Position numbers and translations under genes: made by a program | Assembly (NCBI GenBank): GCA_030278955.1 | Contig: JAOANR010000003.1 | Span: 59,327,628 to 59,391,627, forward strand | Direction: 5' to 3' | DNA from: Hygrophila difformis | Lineage: Eukaryota; Streptophyta; Magnoliopsida; Lamiales; Acanthaceae | DNA length: 64,000 bases | Notes under the pieces: model-generated | Database searches by the model: none | What the model was told of the DNA's origin: nothing | The model's input: only the letters and a program-made list of their open reading frames with translations | In this document: in pieces, positions 10,123-21,294 of the stretch | Position numbering within the stretch: the first letter of the stretch is position 1 | Layout: the number at the start of each line of letters is the position of its first letter

Positions 10123-13100
10123 TGACAGTCACTTATAACTGTCATTTTCGTCCAATTATGTGTCTTAGAAATAACAATTGATCATATTTTTCCTAGATTT
10201 TTGATCAAGAATGGAAGAGGACATAAAAAGATCTTAGAAAGATTAGGATCAGGAAGATATTTGAAAATTACACAAAATAGCTTGAAAGTTGTAGATTTCT
10301 ACATAAGTGTTTCTCGCCATGTTTTTATCTGAATTAATCCTTGCCTTGTTTATTAAGCAGGAGATAAGTTGGAAAGCTCGCAGTAAACATTGCGAGGGAA
10401 GAATGGAAATGTCGCGGGGACCTTAAGGCGGAATCTGGACGAGATCAAGGAAAGGTATTAAACTGAAGGTCACGCGATGATCAAATCTACATCGCGTGGG
10501 AAAGAAGGTTGTGCAAGTTGGAAACCTAAAGAGTTATGGCGAGAGGAAGTCACTTGAAGTCAGACTGAGATTGCCTCGCCTTGATGAGAAAGATAACTTC
10601 ATTATGACTCACGCTTTGAAGGAACTAGGACAATGCGTGAGCAGAGCTACTCTTATGCGAGCGGTTATTTTCCAAGGCAGAAAGCAGTTACTATGCACAT
10701 CTATAAATAGGACCATTGGGAGGTCAGCTCAAAACACATAGAGTCGGAGAGAAAAAGAATAGCTCAAATTCTCCCGTTCATTTTAGAGTTTTCATAGGTA
10801 GGGGAGTTAGAGTTTAATTCTGCAAATTAATTTCGTGTTCTTTAGATTTGTAATTCAATTCGCAATTAGATTTCTTTGAATTCTGTTTAGTAGTTTAGCT
10901 TAAGAGTGATCTGGAAAGAGGATTTGCTACCAGGATGATTCTGTTCAATCATTACGACGATCATCATCTTGTTTTCACCAACTTCATCAATCGAATTCGC
11001 GATATTCTGGTTTTAAATCAGATTTCTAGGTATACTCGTTTACGATTTTCTTTTGCAAATTATGTTATGAAGGAAGATCAGATGTTAAATCTTGTGTTTT
11101 TATCTTTCTGATTGCAATTGTGAATGGTTACAGCAGAATTCAATGTTCTTTAATTCTGTTAAGAGAAGTATAAACCTCAAATGCAATATTCGCTCCTTGA
11201 AATCTGCATAAATTTGATAGTCCGATTTTCAGATTCATGCTGGTATCATATTTTCCAATTTGTAATCTGATCAGCAATATTACTCAGGAAGTTTGAATAT
11301 TATTACCGAGTTAGGTATTAAACTGGCAGAATTATTGATTTAATAAATCTTCTGTTGTTTGTATACTTTGATTTTAATTCTCTAGGCAATTTGCTAATAT
11401 TAGTGCTCGGAATTAATTGAAGTTTCTAAAGACCCACGCAGTGTTAATAATCGCATGATAATCTTTAAGAACTAAACAACTCTAAATTCTCAATTTCGGA
11501 GATTTCAAATTCTATCTTTGCGGTATTCTGAATGAATGTTGCGGGGAGGAGTTACGATCGATCCCAAGATTTGACATTTTCCTTCATAAAAGGACTAATT
11601 CTTGCTTCAATCATCACAAGGATTGGTGCGAGGAATAATCCTAATTAATTCATTGATAAACAAGTTATATCAGGACTCTCGTGATGTTCAAATGGACAAA
11701 GCGTGGGAATAATCCTGATGTATCATCAAAATTGGTTTTCAATGAATCCAAAGCTATTTTCTGTATACATATATATCATCTATGTTATAAATAGGAATTA
11801 AACATCCTCGCCGTATTTCTGATAAATATCACTGCGAGGAATTTGATTCTTTGTATTAACCAAATCTGAGGAACATTCTATGAATAATAGCTCCCTCCAC
11901 GCTGTACAGATATAGCGCGCGGAAAATTAGAATGTTCATAGTTTGAAACCAAAGACAGTTACTGCGAGCTATCTTGGACACTTATTTTGAAGAATTATTC
12001 CTTAAATTTTTTTCATAGGAATGTGATTTCCCAATTCTGTCTAGCTTCCAATTTATATTTTGGAAGCACCCTAGCATTTTGCTTAAGAGGATTCAGAACC
12101 CTCATCGTTTCTTTATATATATATTACTACTTTTACCTATGATATTTTGGGATATTTCCCAGACTAAGATGAGTATTTTACTTCTCATTACAAACTTACA
12201 ATTCATATCTATATTTCATATTACTATTTTCTTAAACACAATGAGGAAGATGATGATATAGTTACTCAAACATCTTTTACTCAGGATGATGCAGAACAAA
12301 CTTGTTCCTAAGTTGGGCATTTAGTACCTGTCGTTTAAAAGGGAAAGATGTTTCAAAAATTATCTTTTGTCCCAGTAATTAATGAGAGTTAGGAAGAGTT
12401 AATCTTCAGGGTTCATCGCCTTATGATATTTTAATCATTCGCTATGGGTAGGAGACTAAGCAACTTTCTCATTTTCATTGATCCTGAGTTAAGTAATGTG
12501 TATCCAGATTTATTTACAGAGAAAGTTCATTCTAAAACATCTGTGTGAATCTGAATAGTCCAGATAAGTCGAGACTTTGATTAGCAAAGTCATCTTGATA
12601 TACTTACAAGACTATTATTTCTTACAAATATTTGAAGGAATTACTTTGAGAAGCTTGAAATCTTGAGTAACCCTTGGATGATAGATTTAAATACTAGCTT
12701 TTCATTTCTTGTAGAGGACATCCAAGTTAGGAGTCTAAGGTATCTTCTTATCCTCAAAGTAATAAGAGGACAACTTCAAGTTCAGACTAATGCATGATGA
12801 TTTAGATGTGACCTTGAGTTTTCAATGGTTTAATCTGAATTTGACATAGACAGATTAAGTGATAATTCTGGAGTCTTTTGTTAGAAATGAGTCTGACCGA
12901 TTGTTACTTGATAATGGTATCATATGATTTCAGTGCTTTATATGTCATGACACTAGATCGCTAGTACTCGTCTTGGGAAAGTGATCAAAGACATGAAGAG
13001 TTGATTAACATGTTTAGAGGATTCATTTTGACTTATTAAGTTTCCATCTTCTATATTTCATTGAAGTATGACTGCTCTATCTTAGTCTTATTTTGTTTGT

Positions 13101-13473
13101 TTGTCATTTAATCCATAATATCTTTTAATTCATGAATTTACAAATACATTAATTCCATTCATTTCACTTTTAAATACCGCTTTCTTTTATTGCTTTTATG
13201 CATTTATTTCTCAAGCACTTATTCTTTCGAAATAATCATTACTCCATCATAAATCAGAAGAAGTTTTGGTGTTCTAAGATTTAGAATGTTATTAACGCAC
13301 TTCTATCGTGTTACTCTCCAGAAGAACGATCCCGACAATTAAAATAAATACTGCAAGCTTGATACTGTACGCTTTCGGTAGGCAAATTAGGCATGCTCTT
13401 GAACAATCCTATGAGAATTATAGTTTAAAGAGAGTAGAGAGTTATGTAGCAGGTTTGTTCCCTAAAAGCTTCA
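10123..13473. mobile_element. Unidentified 3.35-kb insertion in the copia gag start
   Basis: Comparison with copia element 2 shows that gag codons 1-3 lie at 13476-13484 and the next codons resume at 10122, so everything between was inserted. The flanks are near-identical 8-mers, ATGGCTGA (10115-10122) and ATGGCCGA (13474-13481). The insert starts TGACAGTC and ends GCTTCA, that is TG...CA, but I see no direct LTRs at its ends. The first 25 bases contain an inverted repeat, TGACAGT and ACTGTCA. A TATA box lies at 10702. No long frame exists. It may be a decayed LTR element, an endogenous pararetrovirus remnant or a DNA transposon with 8-bp duplication; I cannot decide. Confidence 0.75.
10702..10710 (+). 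promoter_or_regulatory. TATA box inside the nested insertion
   Basis: TATAAATAG, followed about 40 bases later by purine-rich GAGAGAAAAAGAA, a common plant viral or LTR leader start. It is the best promoter-like site of the insert and suggests plus-strand transcription of it. Confidence 0.45.
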
Positions 13474-13475
13474 AT

Positions 13476-13484
13476 GGCCGACAT
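13476..13484 (-). CDS. Detached gag start codons of copia element 1
   Basis: On the minus strand ATGTCGGCC encodes Met-Ser-Ala, the same start as gag of copia element 2 (MSAINISADKF). The next codon is cut by the nested insert, and the frame resumes at 10122 after 3.35 kb. Confidence 0.75.
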
Positions 13485-13596
13485 TTTGCTAATAAGAGGC
13501 ACAAACAAGGCTCACAAAAGGGTAGCTTAACCGAGATGCGTTTCTGATGTGAAAGATCAGATTAACTGCGACCACAGATCATACTACTCAATCAGA

Positions 13597-13608
13597 GCTC
13601 TGATACCA
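13597..13608 (-). other. Primer binding site of copia element 1
   Basis: Minus strand TGGTATCAGAGC, complementary to the 3' end of initiator Met tRNA, three bases from the 5' LTR. This is the usual plant copia primer site. About 75 bp of extra sequence lie between it and the gag leader, compared with element 2. Confidence 0.9.
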
Positions 13609-13611
13609 GTT

Positions 13612-13993
13612 TGTTGCGGAAGTGTACCCAAATTAGCCAAATGCAGCAAAATAAACAGACACATGGAATTTACGTGGTTCGGTCAAATCGACCTACATTC
13701 ACAGGCAAAAGGAGAAACAAATTTTACTATAAGGGAAAATATTACAAAAGGGTTTGGACAATAATTTTCGGACCCACAAAACTCACTCAACAAATGTAAA
13801 CTCCTCACAAAAGAAAAAAGCCTACCAAAACACCTAAGACTCTCTGGGCCAAATCTGCCCACTAAATTGAAGAAGCAGAGAAAGCTCAAAGTTGCTTTGC
13901 TAATTTGCTGCTGCTTGCTTCGTTTTGGTGTGTTTCTGAACATGCTGAGAGTCGGCTGCCATAATTATGGCACAATTAAAGTACCACCTAACA
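13612..13993 (-). repeat. 5' LTR of copia element 1
   Basis: 382 bp, TGTTGCGG to CACCTAACA on the plus strand. It matches the 3' LTR except for a deletion of about 60 bp near 13951-13954 that removes the TATA box retained at 5920-5927, so the promoter of the element is lost. Confidence 0.9.
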
Positions 13994-14435
13994 TAATTAA
14001 TTATGGGAAAGGTAGTCGCACTTGACAATGGCTACGTAGTACAACCAAACGTGGGAGAAGAGGGTATTTAAATAGGGTTAAAATGAAGGGGAAATGAGGG
14101 ATCATCCCGCCCCACCAAAACTTTATATTTCTCCATGCCACGCAGGTACAAAATATAAACCTTATTTCTTTTTCTCTGTCTGCTCCAAGAAGGACATGTT
14201 CCAAAAATAAAACGGAAAGATAGCATTTGGAGTCGAAGGGAAAATTTGAGATCCTAAAGTCCAAAGCAACATTTGGGCGATGATCATATGTGTTCTTCGT
14301 TGTGCACGAAATTGTCCAGGTTTGGTAATTCCCTCAACGGAAAAATATATGATATGGTCCTTTTTCTTTACCAAAAATCTAAAATACTCCTTTTATTTAT
14401 TTTTCACCCTTATTGGTCCTCTACATTTACAGATA
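13994..14435. other. Non-coding stretch, nothing recognised
   Basis: Single-copy-looking sequence downstream of copia element 1. The short frames here show no domain. Confidence 0.4.
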
Positions 14436-14835
14436 GGGTCTGTTTTGCACGCAGAGCTGTAGCTGCAAGCTGGAACTGTAGGGAGCTAAAGCTGTAGGGA
14501 ACTGTAGGGAGCTGAAGCTGTAGGGACCTGTGGGAGCTGTAACTGTCAGTTTTATTTAAGTGTTCTGTACAACTAGCTGTAGCTGTCAAAAAATGTATGA
14601 AATGATATAAAAGGACAAACATTTATGTAGACTATTGGGCAGTGAGTTGGTTATTGGGATAAAATTATAATTGCTCAACAATAAGCTAGGAGCTTATTTT
14701 TTAAAGCTACTACAGGTAGCTTCTAAAAAGAAGCTTCCAAAAGCTCCCATAAGCTCCTAAAAGCTAGTGTGCAGAACGAGGCTTTTGTTTAAAATAAAAG
14801 ATAAAGCTATCAAAAGTTGCGTGCAGAACAGACCC
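14436..14835. mobile_element. MITE with 17-bp terminal inverted repeats
   Basis: Termini GGGTCTGTTTTGCACGC (14436-14452) and the complement of GCGTGCAGAACAGACCC (14819-14835) differ by one base. ATA occurs on both flanks (14433-14435 and 14836-14838). The interior repeats GAGCTGTAGGGA-like words and AGCTCC/AAGCTC words. No coding capacity. The superfamily is uncertain. Confidence 0.65.
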
Positions 14836-15345
14836 ATAATATCCAAAATGGTCCTTTTTCTCACTAATCTTGTAATTTAGCTAATTATTTTCTTAATTAT
14901 GTCCACATGAGATGTTTAAAATTTGACTACACATATAACATGGAATATTAATGAAATAATAAAATTAATTTTAAATAATTAAATTGAAAAACTTTAATAG
15001 AATAATATTAAATTTAAATAAAATAAATATCAAAATGGATTAATTAAAATTATTTAATAATTATTTTATCTAAATTAATTAAAATAACTATTTACATTGA
15101 AATTAATATATAAATATCAAAATGGATTAATTATAATATGAATTAAATTTAAAATTAAATTAATTAGATATCTATTAAATTTAAGAGTCAAATTTAAAAT
15201 ATGCATTGACCAGATTCGTCTAAACTTCAGTAGTTGATAGAAGAGCAACAGGAGTTTTCAGTAGCCGATAGGAGCCGGCAATTTCCAAGTTTACCATGCA
15301 AAAATAAATCCGGGGGTGAATTCATATATATATGAAGCATTAATA
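14836..15345. other. AT-rich non-coding stretch
   Basis: Very AT-rich, with repeated ATTAATT and TAAAATTAA words and nothing gene-like. Confidence 0.4.
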
Positions 15346-15826
15346 CACCCTCCGTCCCGTGAAATGTGGCTAGTATTTCTTTTAAGGGTGTCCTGCCAAA
15401 TTTGACCACTTTCCATTTTTAGATAAGTTAAATTAATATAAATATGATTAGAATCTTAATGGTTTTCAAATCCCATTAAAAGTAATTATTTTTACTATTA
15501 TGCACAACTCCCAATACACTTTTATTTTTCTACACACAGCCCATTGCATTTCTTTAACTATTCATATTTTAAAATGTGTACAAATAAAAATTATATAAAA
15601 TGTATATTCTAAAACTAGACGCCTAGACGATTCTAGTAAGACCACACTTGAATATTTTTCTCTAATTAAATTATTATAATAATATTAAGTCAAAGTTAAA
15701 AAATAAACAAAATCAAAATTCATTAAACTTTTTAAACATAAATACTCACACCACTTTCCAATAAATCCCACCACCTAAATTACCGTGTCCAAAAGAAATT
15801 AGCCACATTTCGCGGGACGGAAGGAG
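15346..15826. mobile_element. Stowaway-type MITE A
   Basis: 481 bp. Left end CACCCTCCGTCCCGTGAAA and right end complement CTCCTTCCGTCCCGCGAAA, with TA on both sides (15344-15345 and 15827-15828). The interior matches MITE B (17010-17478) in opposite orientation. Confidence 0.8.
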
Positions 15827-16404
15827 TACTAATAAGAATGGCTGCTCTTTGATAGATTGTATCGGGGACGAAAACTAGCAGGCCCTATAGGCTATACATT
15901 ATACATTGCCTTTGCTCAAAGGTTGTTACGTTGTTATCGAAGAAAGGAAGTGAAGTACGTAGCTCACAAAACGAAAGAGTTGCTATGATCCATTCCCTAA
16001 TGACAAGTTTATCGAGGTGCCCTATCATTACAGAATTATACTTATTTCTAGATTCCAACCGGTTCCCTATTCATCCATAAACCGAATCCTTGTTAAAATT
16101 AAATTAATACACCACTTAAAAATAAATATAAAAACAAACCACATAAAGCGTTCATCGCGAAATTCAACTAAACATAAATATTAATCGATCAAAATTTCAA
16201 TGATTCCAATTAAATATGTACATAAAATTGAACCATGTAAAATAATCATTTCCAAATTCAACTAAATAGAAACATAAGTATTCACGAATCAACCTCCAAT
16301 AATTTTAATTAAAGATCATCATAAACAACTAAACCAAATAAATTAGAGAGAAAAACTAATAGAAAATGGATGAAAAGATAATAAATTAATTACATATAAT
16401 TTAT

Positions 16405-16939
16405 CATAGTTGTTAAGATCTCGATCCTGATCTTAGGATCTTACGATTTTACGATCACACCTATCTAAAACGATCTCGATCCTTGTAGGATCTTAAAATT
16501 AGTAAGATCCCGATCCTGATAGTAGAATGTCACGATCTTATGGTTATACTCCCTTAAACGCTTCTACGATCTTACGATCTTACACTCTTAAACGCAAAAT
16601 TTTTTTGTAGTATTTTATGATTTGAGATCAAAGTAACTTGTTTCTTTTAATTTTAAACCTAAGAGCTTGTATTCCTTATGTATGATGTGTAAAAAAACAT
16701 AATATGTATGTATGTGGAAATATTTTATATTTGATTGTAATGTTTTTATACTGTATTGTATTAATTAACTTGCAAGATTCATAAACACACAAAATAATGT
16801 TTTTACTTGTTAGTATGCATAATTGAATTTAACAATTATTGCAATTTCATAAGATCTTAGGATCCCGATTCGATCCTACGATCCCGATCTTGCAAAGAGA
16901 AAAACGATCCCATATAGGATCCCGATCTTAACAACCTTG
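16405..16939. mobile_element. hAT-like non-autonomous element rich in GATC motifs
   Basis: 535 bp. Termini CATAGTTGTTAAGATC and, inverted, CAAGGTTGTTAAGATC. Flanked by a perfect 8-bp duplication TAATTTAT (16397-16404 and 16940-16947), the length made by hAT transposases. The outer parts are full of GATCTTAGGATC and CGATCCTACGATC subrepeats; the centre is AT-rich without a frame. Confidence 0.8.
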
Positions 16940-17009
16940 TAATTTATATTAAATAATTAAAATGGTAAGTAAATATTATTAAATAAATATTCTCAAATAT
17001 AGTACTTCA

Positions 17010-17478
17010 CTCCATCCGTCCCGCGAATCGTGGCTCATTTCTTTTGGGCACAGTAATTTAGATGGTGTGGTTTAGTGGTTAAAGTGATGTTGGTATTTAT
17101 GTTTAAATTTTAATGAATTTTGACTTTGTTTATTATTTAACTTTGACTTAATATTATTGTAATGATTTATTTAGAGAAAAATATTCAAGTGTGGTCTTGT
17201 TAGAATCATCTAGTCGTCTAGTTTTAGAATATATATTTTATACTACTCATTTTGAAATATGAAGAATAAAAGAAATGCAAGGGACTTTGTGTAGAAAAAT
17301 AAAAGTGTATTGGGAGTTGTGCAGAATAATAAAAGTTATTACTTTTAATGGGATTTGGAAACCATTAAGATTCTAATCATATTTATATTAATCTAATTTA
17401 TCTAAAAATGGAAAGTGGCCAACTTTCGCGGGACGGCTCAGAAAGGAATACGAGCCACAATTCACGGGACGGATGGAG
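17010..17478. mobile_element. Stowaway-type MITE B
   Basis: 469 bp. Ends CTCCATCCGTCCCGCGAA and, inverted, CTCCATCCGTCCCGTGAA. TA follows at 17479-17480. Its interior is the reverse complement of MITE A, so the pair forms a large interrupted inverted repeat. Confidence 0.75.
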
Positions 17479-17977
17479 TATTAAAATTTAAGGGAAAAAC
17501 TAAACGCAGTTGACTTGAGTTATATGGGGCTCTGGCAGCTTAAGCAAATGTATTGGGTTCAAGCAGAATTCCTCTTTGGGAGAGACAACCCTTCAATAAT
17601 CAAGTACTGAGTGCAATGAGATTTCACGTACTTTCTATGTCAATGTATAATACTAGAGCCGTGAGTAGAAAGTCTTTTATATTTGCTCTTTCATTTTTTT
17701 TTGTCTTTTCAACTATTTTTTGTAGTACAAAATTATTTGTAGTACATTAGAGTTGTAGTATTTTTTAAGGTACTAAATTATAATATATAAAAATTGGTAA
17801 TAACATATGTCTATTGGTCAATTGCTTTTTCATGTACTCATGAGTCATGTCTTGCTTAATGATTTAAGGAGTTTGGGAAATGTAATCGACAAAATAAAAT
17901 TGAATAATATTAATTATTAAATTAGATATTTTTATTCACGTTGTCCATATTTCCGCCCATTGGTCGGGTAATACTAG

Positions 17978-17987
17978 TATAAAAAAA
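17978..17987 (+). promoter_or_regulatory. Candidate TATA box of the BPM gene
   Basis: TATAAAAAAA about 285 bases before the ATG, with pyrimidine-rich leader sequence (CTCTCAATTTCCCCC) at 18108-18122 in between, as in plant 5' UTRs. The start site itself cannot be fixed from sequence. Confidence 0.4.
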
Positions 17988-18262
17988 GGAGGAAGTATAT
18001 AGTAAGTACTACTGTATTAATTATTAAATTCTATTAAAAAAATAATTATAGACGCACAAAAGAAAATATTACTCCTATTTCTTTTATTTGGATTCCTCAT
18101 TTATCGCTCTCAATTTCCCCCAATTCCAAACCCTAACGAAGACCCAAAGCTCCCCTCGACGATCCGATCTGCCATTTATTGCTCTCAATTCTGTTCAAAA
18201 CCCCACCGTTTGATCTCGATATTCCATTACGCCACAAATTTGGGGTTTCTGTCGCCAATTCG

Positions 18263-19489
18263 ATGATTGTGAACTGCAGCGGGCCCAACAATGCTGCCGA
18301 TTCCAGTTCCAGATCGGTGAACGAGACGGTGAATGGGTCGCACAACTTCACCATCCGCGGCTACTCTTTGGCCAAGGGCATGGGCCCCGGAAAGTACATA
18401 TCTTCCGATACTTTCAGCATCGGAGGGTACGAATGGGCGATTTACTTTTATCCCGATGGGAAGAACCCCGAGGATTCCTCTATGTACGTGTCCGTATTCA
18501 TTGCTTTGGCGAGCGAGGGCACTGACGTGAGGGCGTTGTTTGAGTTGACACTTCTGGATCAGAGTGGGAAAGGGAAGCATAAGGTTCACAGTCATTTCGA
18601 TCGGGCGCTCGAGAGTGGACCTTACACGCTCAAATACAGGGGGGGCATGTGGGGATATAAGCGATTCTTCAGAAGGTCGTCTTTGGAAACGTCAGATTTT
18701 CTGAAAGATGATTCTCTTTCTATGCATTGTACTGTGGGAGTTGTCCGAACTCGTGTTGAGGGTCCAAAGTCGTACACTGTCTCAGTTCCCCCATCAGATA
18801 TGGGCCGAAATTTGAAGTATTTGCTCGATGCTGAACTTGGATGTGATATAACTTTGCAAGTTGGGGAAGAATCGTTCAAGGCTCATAAGTTGATACTCGC
18901 AGCTCGCTCTCCCGTATTCCGAGCACAATTTTTTGGGCTTGTTGGAAATCCAAACAGTGATAAACTGGAACTTGAGGATGTTGAACCTTTTATTTTCAAG
19001 GCATTGCTGCAGTTTATATATTCCGATGAACTTCCCAGTTGTGATGAATTAATTGGCTCTACATCTGGGACTTCTGCTATCATGATGCAGCATCTGTTCG
19101 CTGCTGCTGACCGCTTTGGTTTAGATCAGTTGAAACAGTTGTGTGAAGCAAAACTATGTGAAGAGGTCAGTGCTGATACAGTAGCAACAACTCTTTCCCT
19201 TGCAGAGCAACATCGCTGCCTTCAACTAAAGGCCATATGCCTAAAATTTGCAGCTACAAATTTAGGAGCTGTGATGCAGTCGGAAGGCTTTCAACACTTG
19301 GAGCAGAGCTGCCCCTTGCTGTTATCAGAGCTGCTAGAAACAGTTGCATCAATGGATGAGAAGTCTAATATTCTTTCAGGTAAGAAAAGGAGTGGCAGCA
19401 GTACATTTGGCCTAGATTTGGCCACTGCAGATGGTGGTGCAGCAGAATTAACGAATCCTAGTGGTAGGCGGCTGCGTAGGCGGGCCTGA
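18263..19489 (+). CDS. BPM: MATH-BTB/POZ protein (BPM family), cullin-3 substrate adaptor
   Basis: 408 codons in one uninterrupted frame. I chose the ATG at 18263 because it gives the family length (about 400 residues) and the N-terminus just before [17 protein letters not shown]; the frame is open for 28 more codons upstream but has no ATG there. Residues about 24-161 form the MATH domain ([34 protein letters not shown]). Residues about 183-298 form the BTB domain ([26 protein letters not shown]). A C-terminal helical region (about 299-365) and a basic tail, GRRLRRRA, follow. In Arabidopsis such proteins link CUL3 E3 ligase, through BTB, to substrates such as HD-ZIP and ERF transcription factors, through MATH, and are partly nuclear. 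No intron interrupts the frame. It is the only intact gene of the window. Confidence 0.95.
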   Translation: MIVNCSGPNNAADSSSRSVNETVNGSHNFTIRGYSLAKGMGPGKYISSDTFSIGGYEWAIYFYPDGKNPEDSSMYVSVFIALASEGTDVRALFELTLLDQSGKGKHKVHSHFDRALESGPYTLKYRGGMWGYKRFFRRSSLETSDFLKDDSLSMHCTVGVVRTRVEGPKSYTVSVPPSDMGRNLKYLLDAELGCDITLQVGEESFKAHKLILAARSPVFRAQFFGLVGNPNSDKLELEDVEPFIFKALLQFIYSDELPSCDELIGSTSGTSAIMMQHLFAAADRFGLDQLKQLCEAKLCEEVSADTVATTLSLAEQHRCLQLKAICLKFAATNLGAVMQSEGFQHLEQSCPLLLSELLETVASMDEKSNILSGKKRSGSSTFGLDLATADGGAAELTNPSGRRLRRRA

Positions 19490-21290
19490 ATATATGGTTG
19501 ACTGTATTTCTATGATTATATAAATGCAGATTAACCAAATGTGAGTCCCTGTGATTTAGCCAAGATCAAAAAGTGCTTTGTTCACTTCAAATGTTCTGTG
19601 ATGATGAAGAAGTTACTGTTCTTGAATTCGTGGAATTAAGCTTGCATATGGCCGAAAACATGAACATTGAGTGTATTTTGGGGGTTTAGAAATCTTAAAC
19701 CTTTGTTTTGTGAAGAGAATATTTGAGTTTATTGTTCTTGGATATTAATCCTGAAGTTGCCCAAGAGTTTATTGTTTTCTTGATAAGAAATACTTTTCAA
19801 CTCTAACTTGAGTTCTTTTATGTTATCCTGAGTAGTGACTTATCTCTGTAATGTAAAAATCACCACATCACACATATATATGCAACAGAAAACATATTTT
19901 CATAGTACCATTTTCTTACTCTATCTTTTCATATTTTAATAAACAATTCAAAGGTGGCCTCAGTGTTTCAGTTCACTCATGCTAAAAGTATGGCCCTGAT
20001 TTGGTCCGAAAACTTGATATTTAACAGACTTAGAAGAAGACTTTGTTGACTCCAGTTCTACTGAACCAATCAGGTAGGCTTGCTTGTTGGATTATTTCAC
20101 ATTGCCAAATATGTTTCCCGTTGCAGGTCGTAAACCACTTCTGTTCAAATGCCTGGTAAGTGGTAACTCTTTGTCTGCATATTTTATGTGGTCTGGGATT
20201 ATCTATTCATTAATTTTGCACTGATTAGTTATAGATGGACCAAAAACTTCTTCCCATACCATTACTTATTCTACTTTGCAGTCATTTCAAGATCCAGAAT
20301 TTTATGAAAATCCCTTGTCACCTGATCTTTGGCTTTTTGATATTTTAAGATTGATTGATTGTAGCAGTCAACTTGTTGATAGGTTTTTGGATATTTTAGG
20401 TGCCGATAATGGTTATTCTCTTTAAACAAGTTTCCATTATCTTTTGAAAATAATTTTATTTTTGCATTGTATTTCAAGTATTTTGCAATGTTGGGATAAA
20501 CTTCATGTCTCCAATCTCGATATTGCCATGATGATAAGTGCCTTGTGAGCTGTGTATTGTGTTAAAATATTTTCAGAGTGCAATTAATTTATTCAAATTT
20601 GAAATTCATTTCCTCCTTCCTAACATAACACCAGTGTACACTGTACAGTAGTGACATCTTTCGTTCTCAATTCCGCCATTGATAGTTTCACTGGATATAG
20701 AAACTTGCCCACACCAAGAGGTGGTATGTAATTCTGATGGAAGGATGTATATTCATTACGGTCTAGCCTCTACTGTTCTTCCCTTTTACGATTAGTTTCA
20801 CTGGAATAGTTCGTTCTCTGAACCGAAAATAATGGTTTCTTGCATAATCATGAATTGCTCTGAAGAATTCAATTAAGTTTGGGTTGGCAATTTTTATGCC
20901 AGTAGGTACTTGCATGAATAAAATGATGTCTAGGACTCGTAAAGTGATGTGTAGGTTTTATAAAGTTGTATATAAATTGTAGATTGTATTTTCTTATCTT
21001 TTTATTTATACCCCATTTATCATTTTTTCATACTCACGCATCACTTTACACACACATACTGTCATCACTTTTAAATGCTCAGCCATCACTGCCAGTAGGT
21101 ACATGCGCCAGCACATAAACCACTCCCTGAAGAATTGTATGTATATGGCCTTGTCATTTGTTTTTTAGATTCTTGAAGATTCTGCACACAGCTAATGCTG
21201 TTAAAATAAATAAATTTGTTTAACGAAGTTGTTTAAGTTCATGTGGTCTTACCTTTGCTTGTGAAAGTTACAAGCTCCTCTCTTTCGTAT
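19490..21290. other. Downstream region of BPM; possible spliced 3' exon
   Basis: No long frame. A strong acceptor-like tract, TTTCCCGTTGCAG, ends near 20126 and is followed by GTCGTAAACCAC. A donor-like CAG/GTAAGA sits inside the BPM frame at about 19376-19384. An intron between them would replace the last 37 codons by an alternative end. Otherwise the region looks like 3' UTR and intergenic sequence. Confidence 0.35.
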
Positions 21291-21294
21291 TTTC

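Larger units (their letters stand above)
5580..13993 (-). mobile_element. Ty1/copia LTR retrotransposon 1, defective, with nested insert
   Basis: Complete in outline on the minus strand: 5' LTR 13612-13993, tRNA-Met primer site, gag, protease, integrase, reverse transcriptase, RNase H, polypurine tract and 3' LTR 5580-6019. The domain order (integrase before RT) and the YVDD motif are copia-type. Without the 3.35-kb insert at 10123-13473 it is about 5.06 kb, a normal copia size. It cannot move by itself: the gag start is interrupted, the protease DSG is missing, integrase has stops, RT is frameshifted, RNase H has lost a catalytic Asp, and the 5' LTR lacks the TATA box. A Tork-like lineage is my guess from the C-terminal end of the polyprotein. 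Confidence 0.92.
5575..13998 (-). repeat. Target-site duplication of copia element 1
   Basis: TAATT at 5575-5579 and TAATT at 13994-13998 directly abut the outer LTR ends. A perfect 5-bp duplication is what Ty1/copia integrase makes, so both LTRs belong to one insertion event. Confidence 0.9.

Noticed and set aside
10496..10741. 81-codon frame in the nested insertion
   Set aside because: No domain, no recognised relative, and it overlaps the promoter-like region with the TATA box at 10702.
11232..11250. Possible tRNA-Met primer site in the nested insertion
   Set aside because: Only TGGTATCA of the usual 12 bases matches, and no LTR precedes it. Too weak to call.
13308..13547. 79-codon frame crossing the insert/copia border
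   Set aside because: It runs from the insert through antisense copia leader sequence, so its second half cannot be ancestral to its first. No domain recognised.
16420..16930. Direct-repeat array reminiscent of a regulatory or CRISPR-like cluster
   Set aside because: The GATC-rich repeats are irregular, in both orientations, and confined within a transposon with 8-bp duplication in a plant genome.
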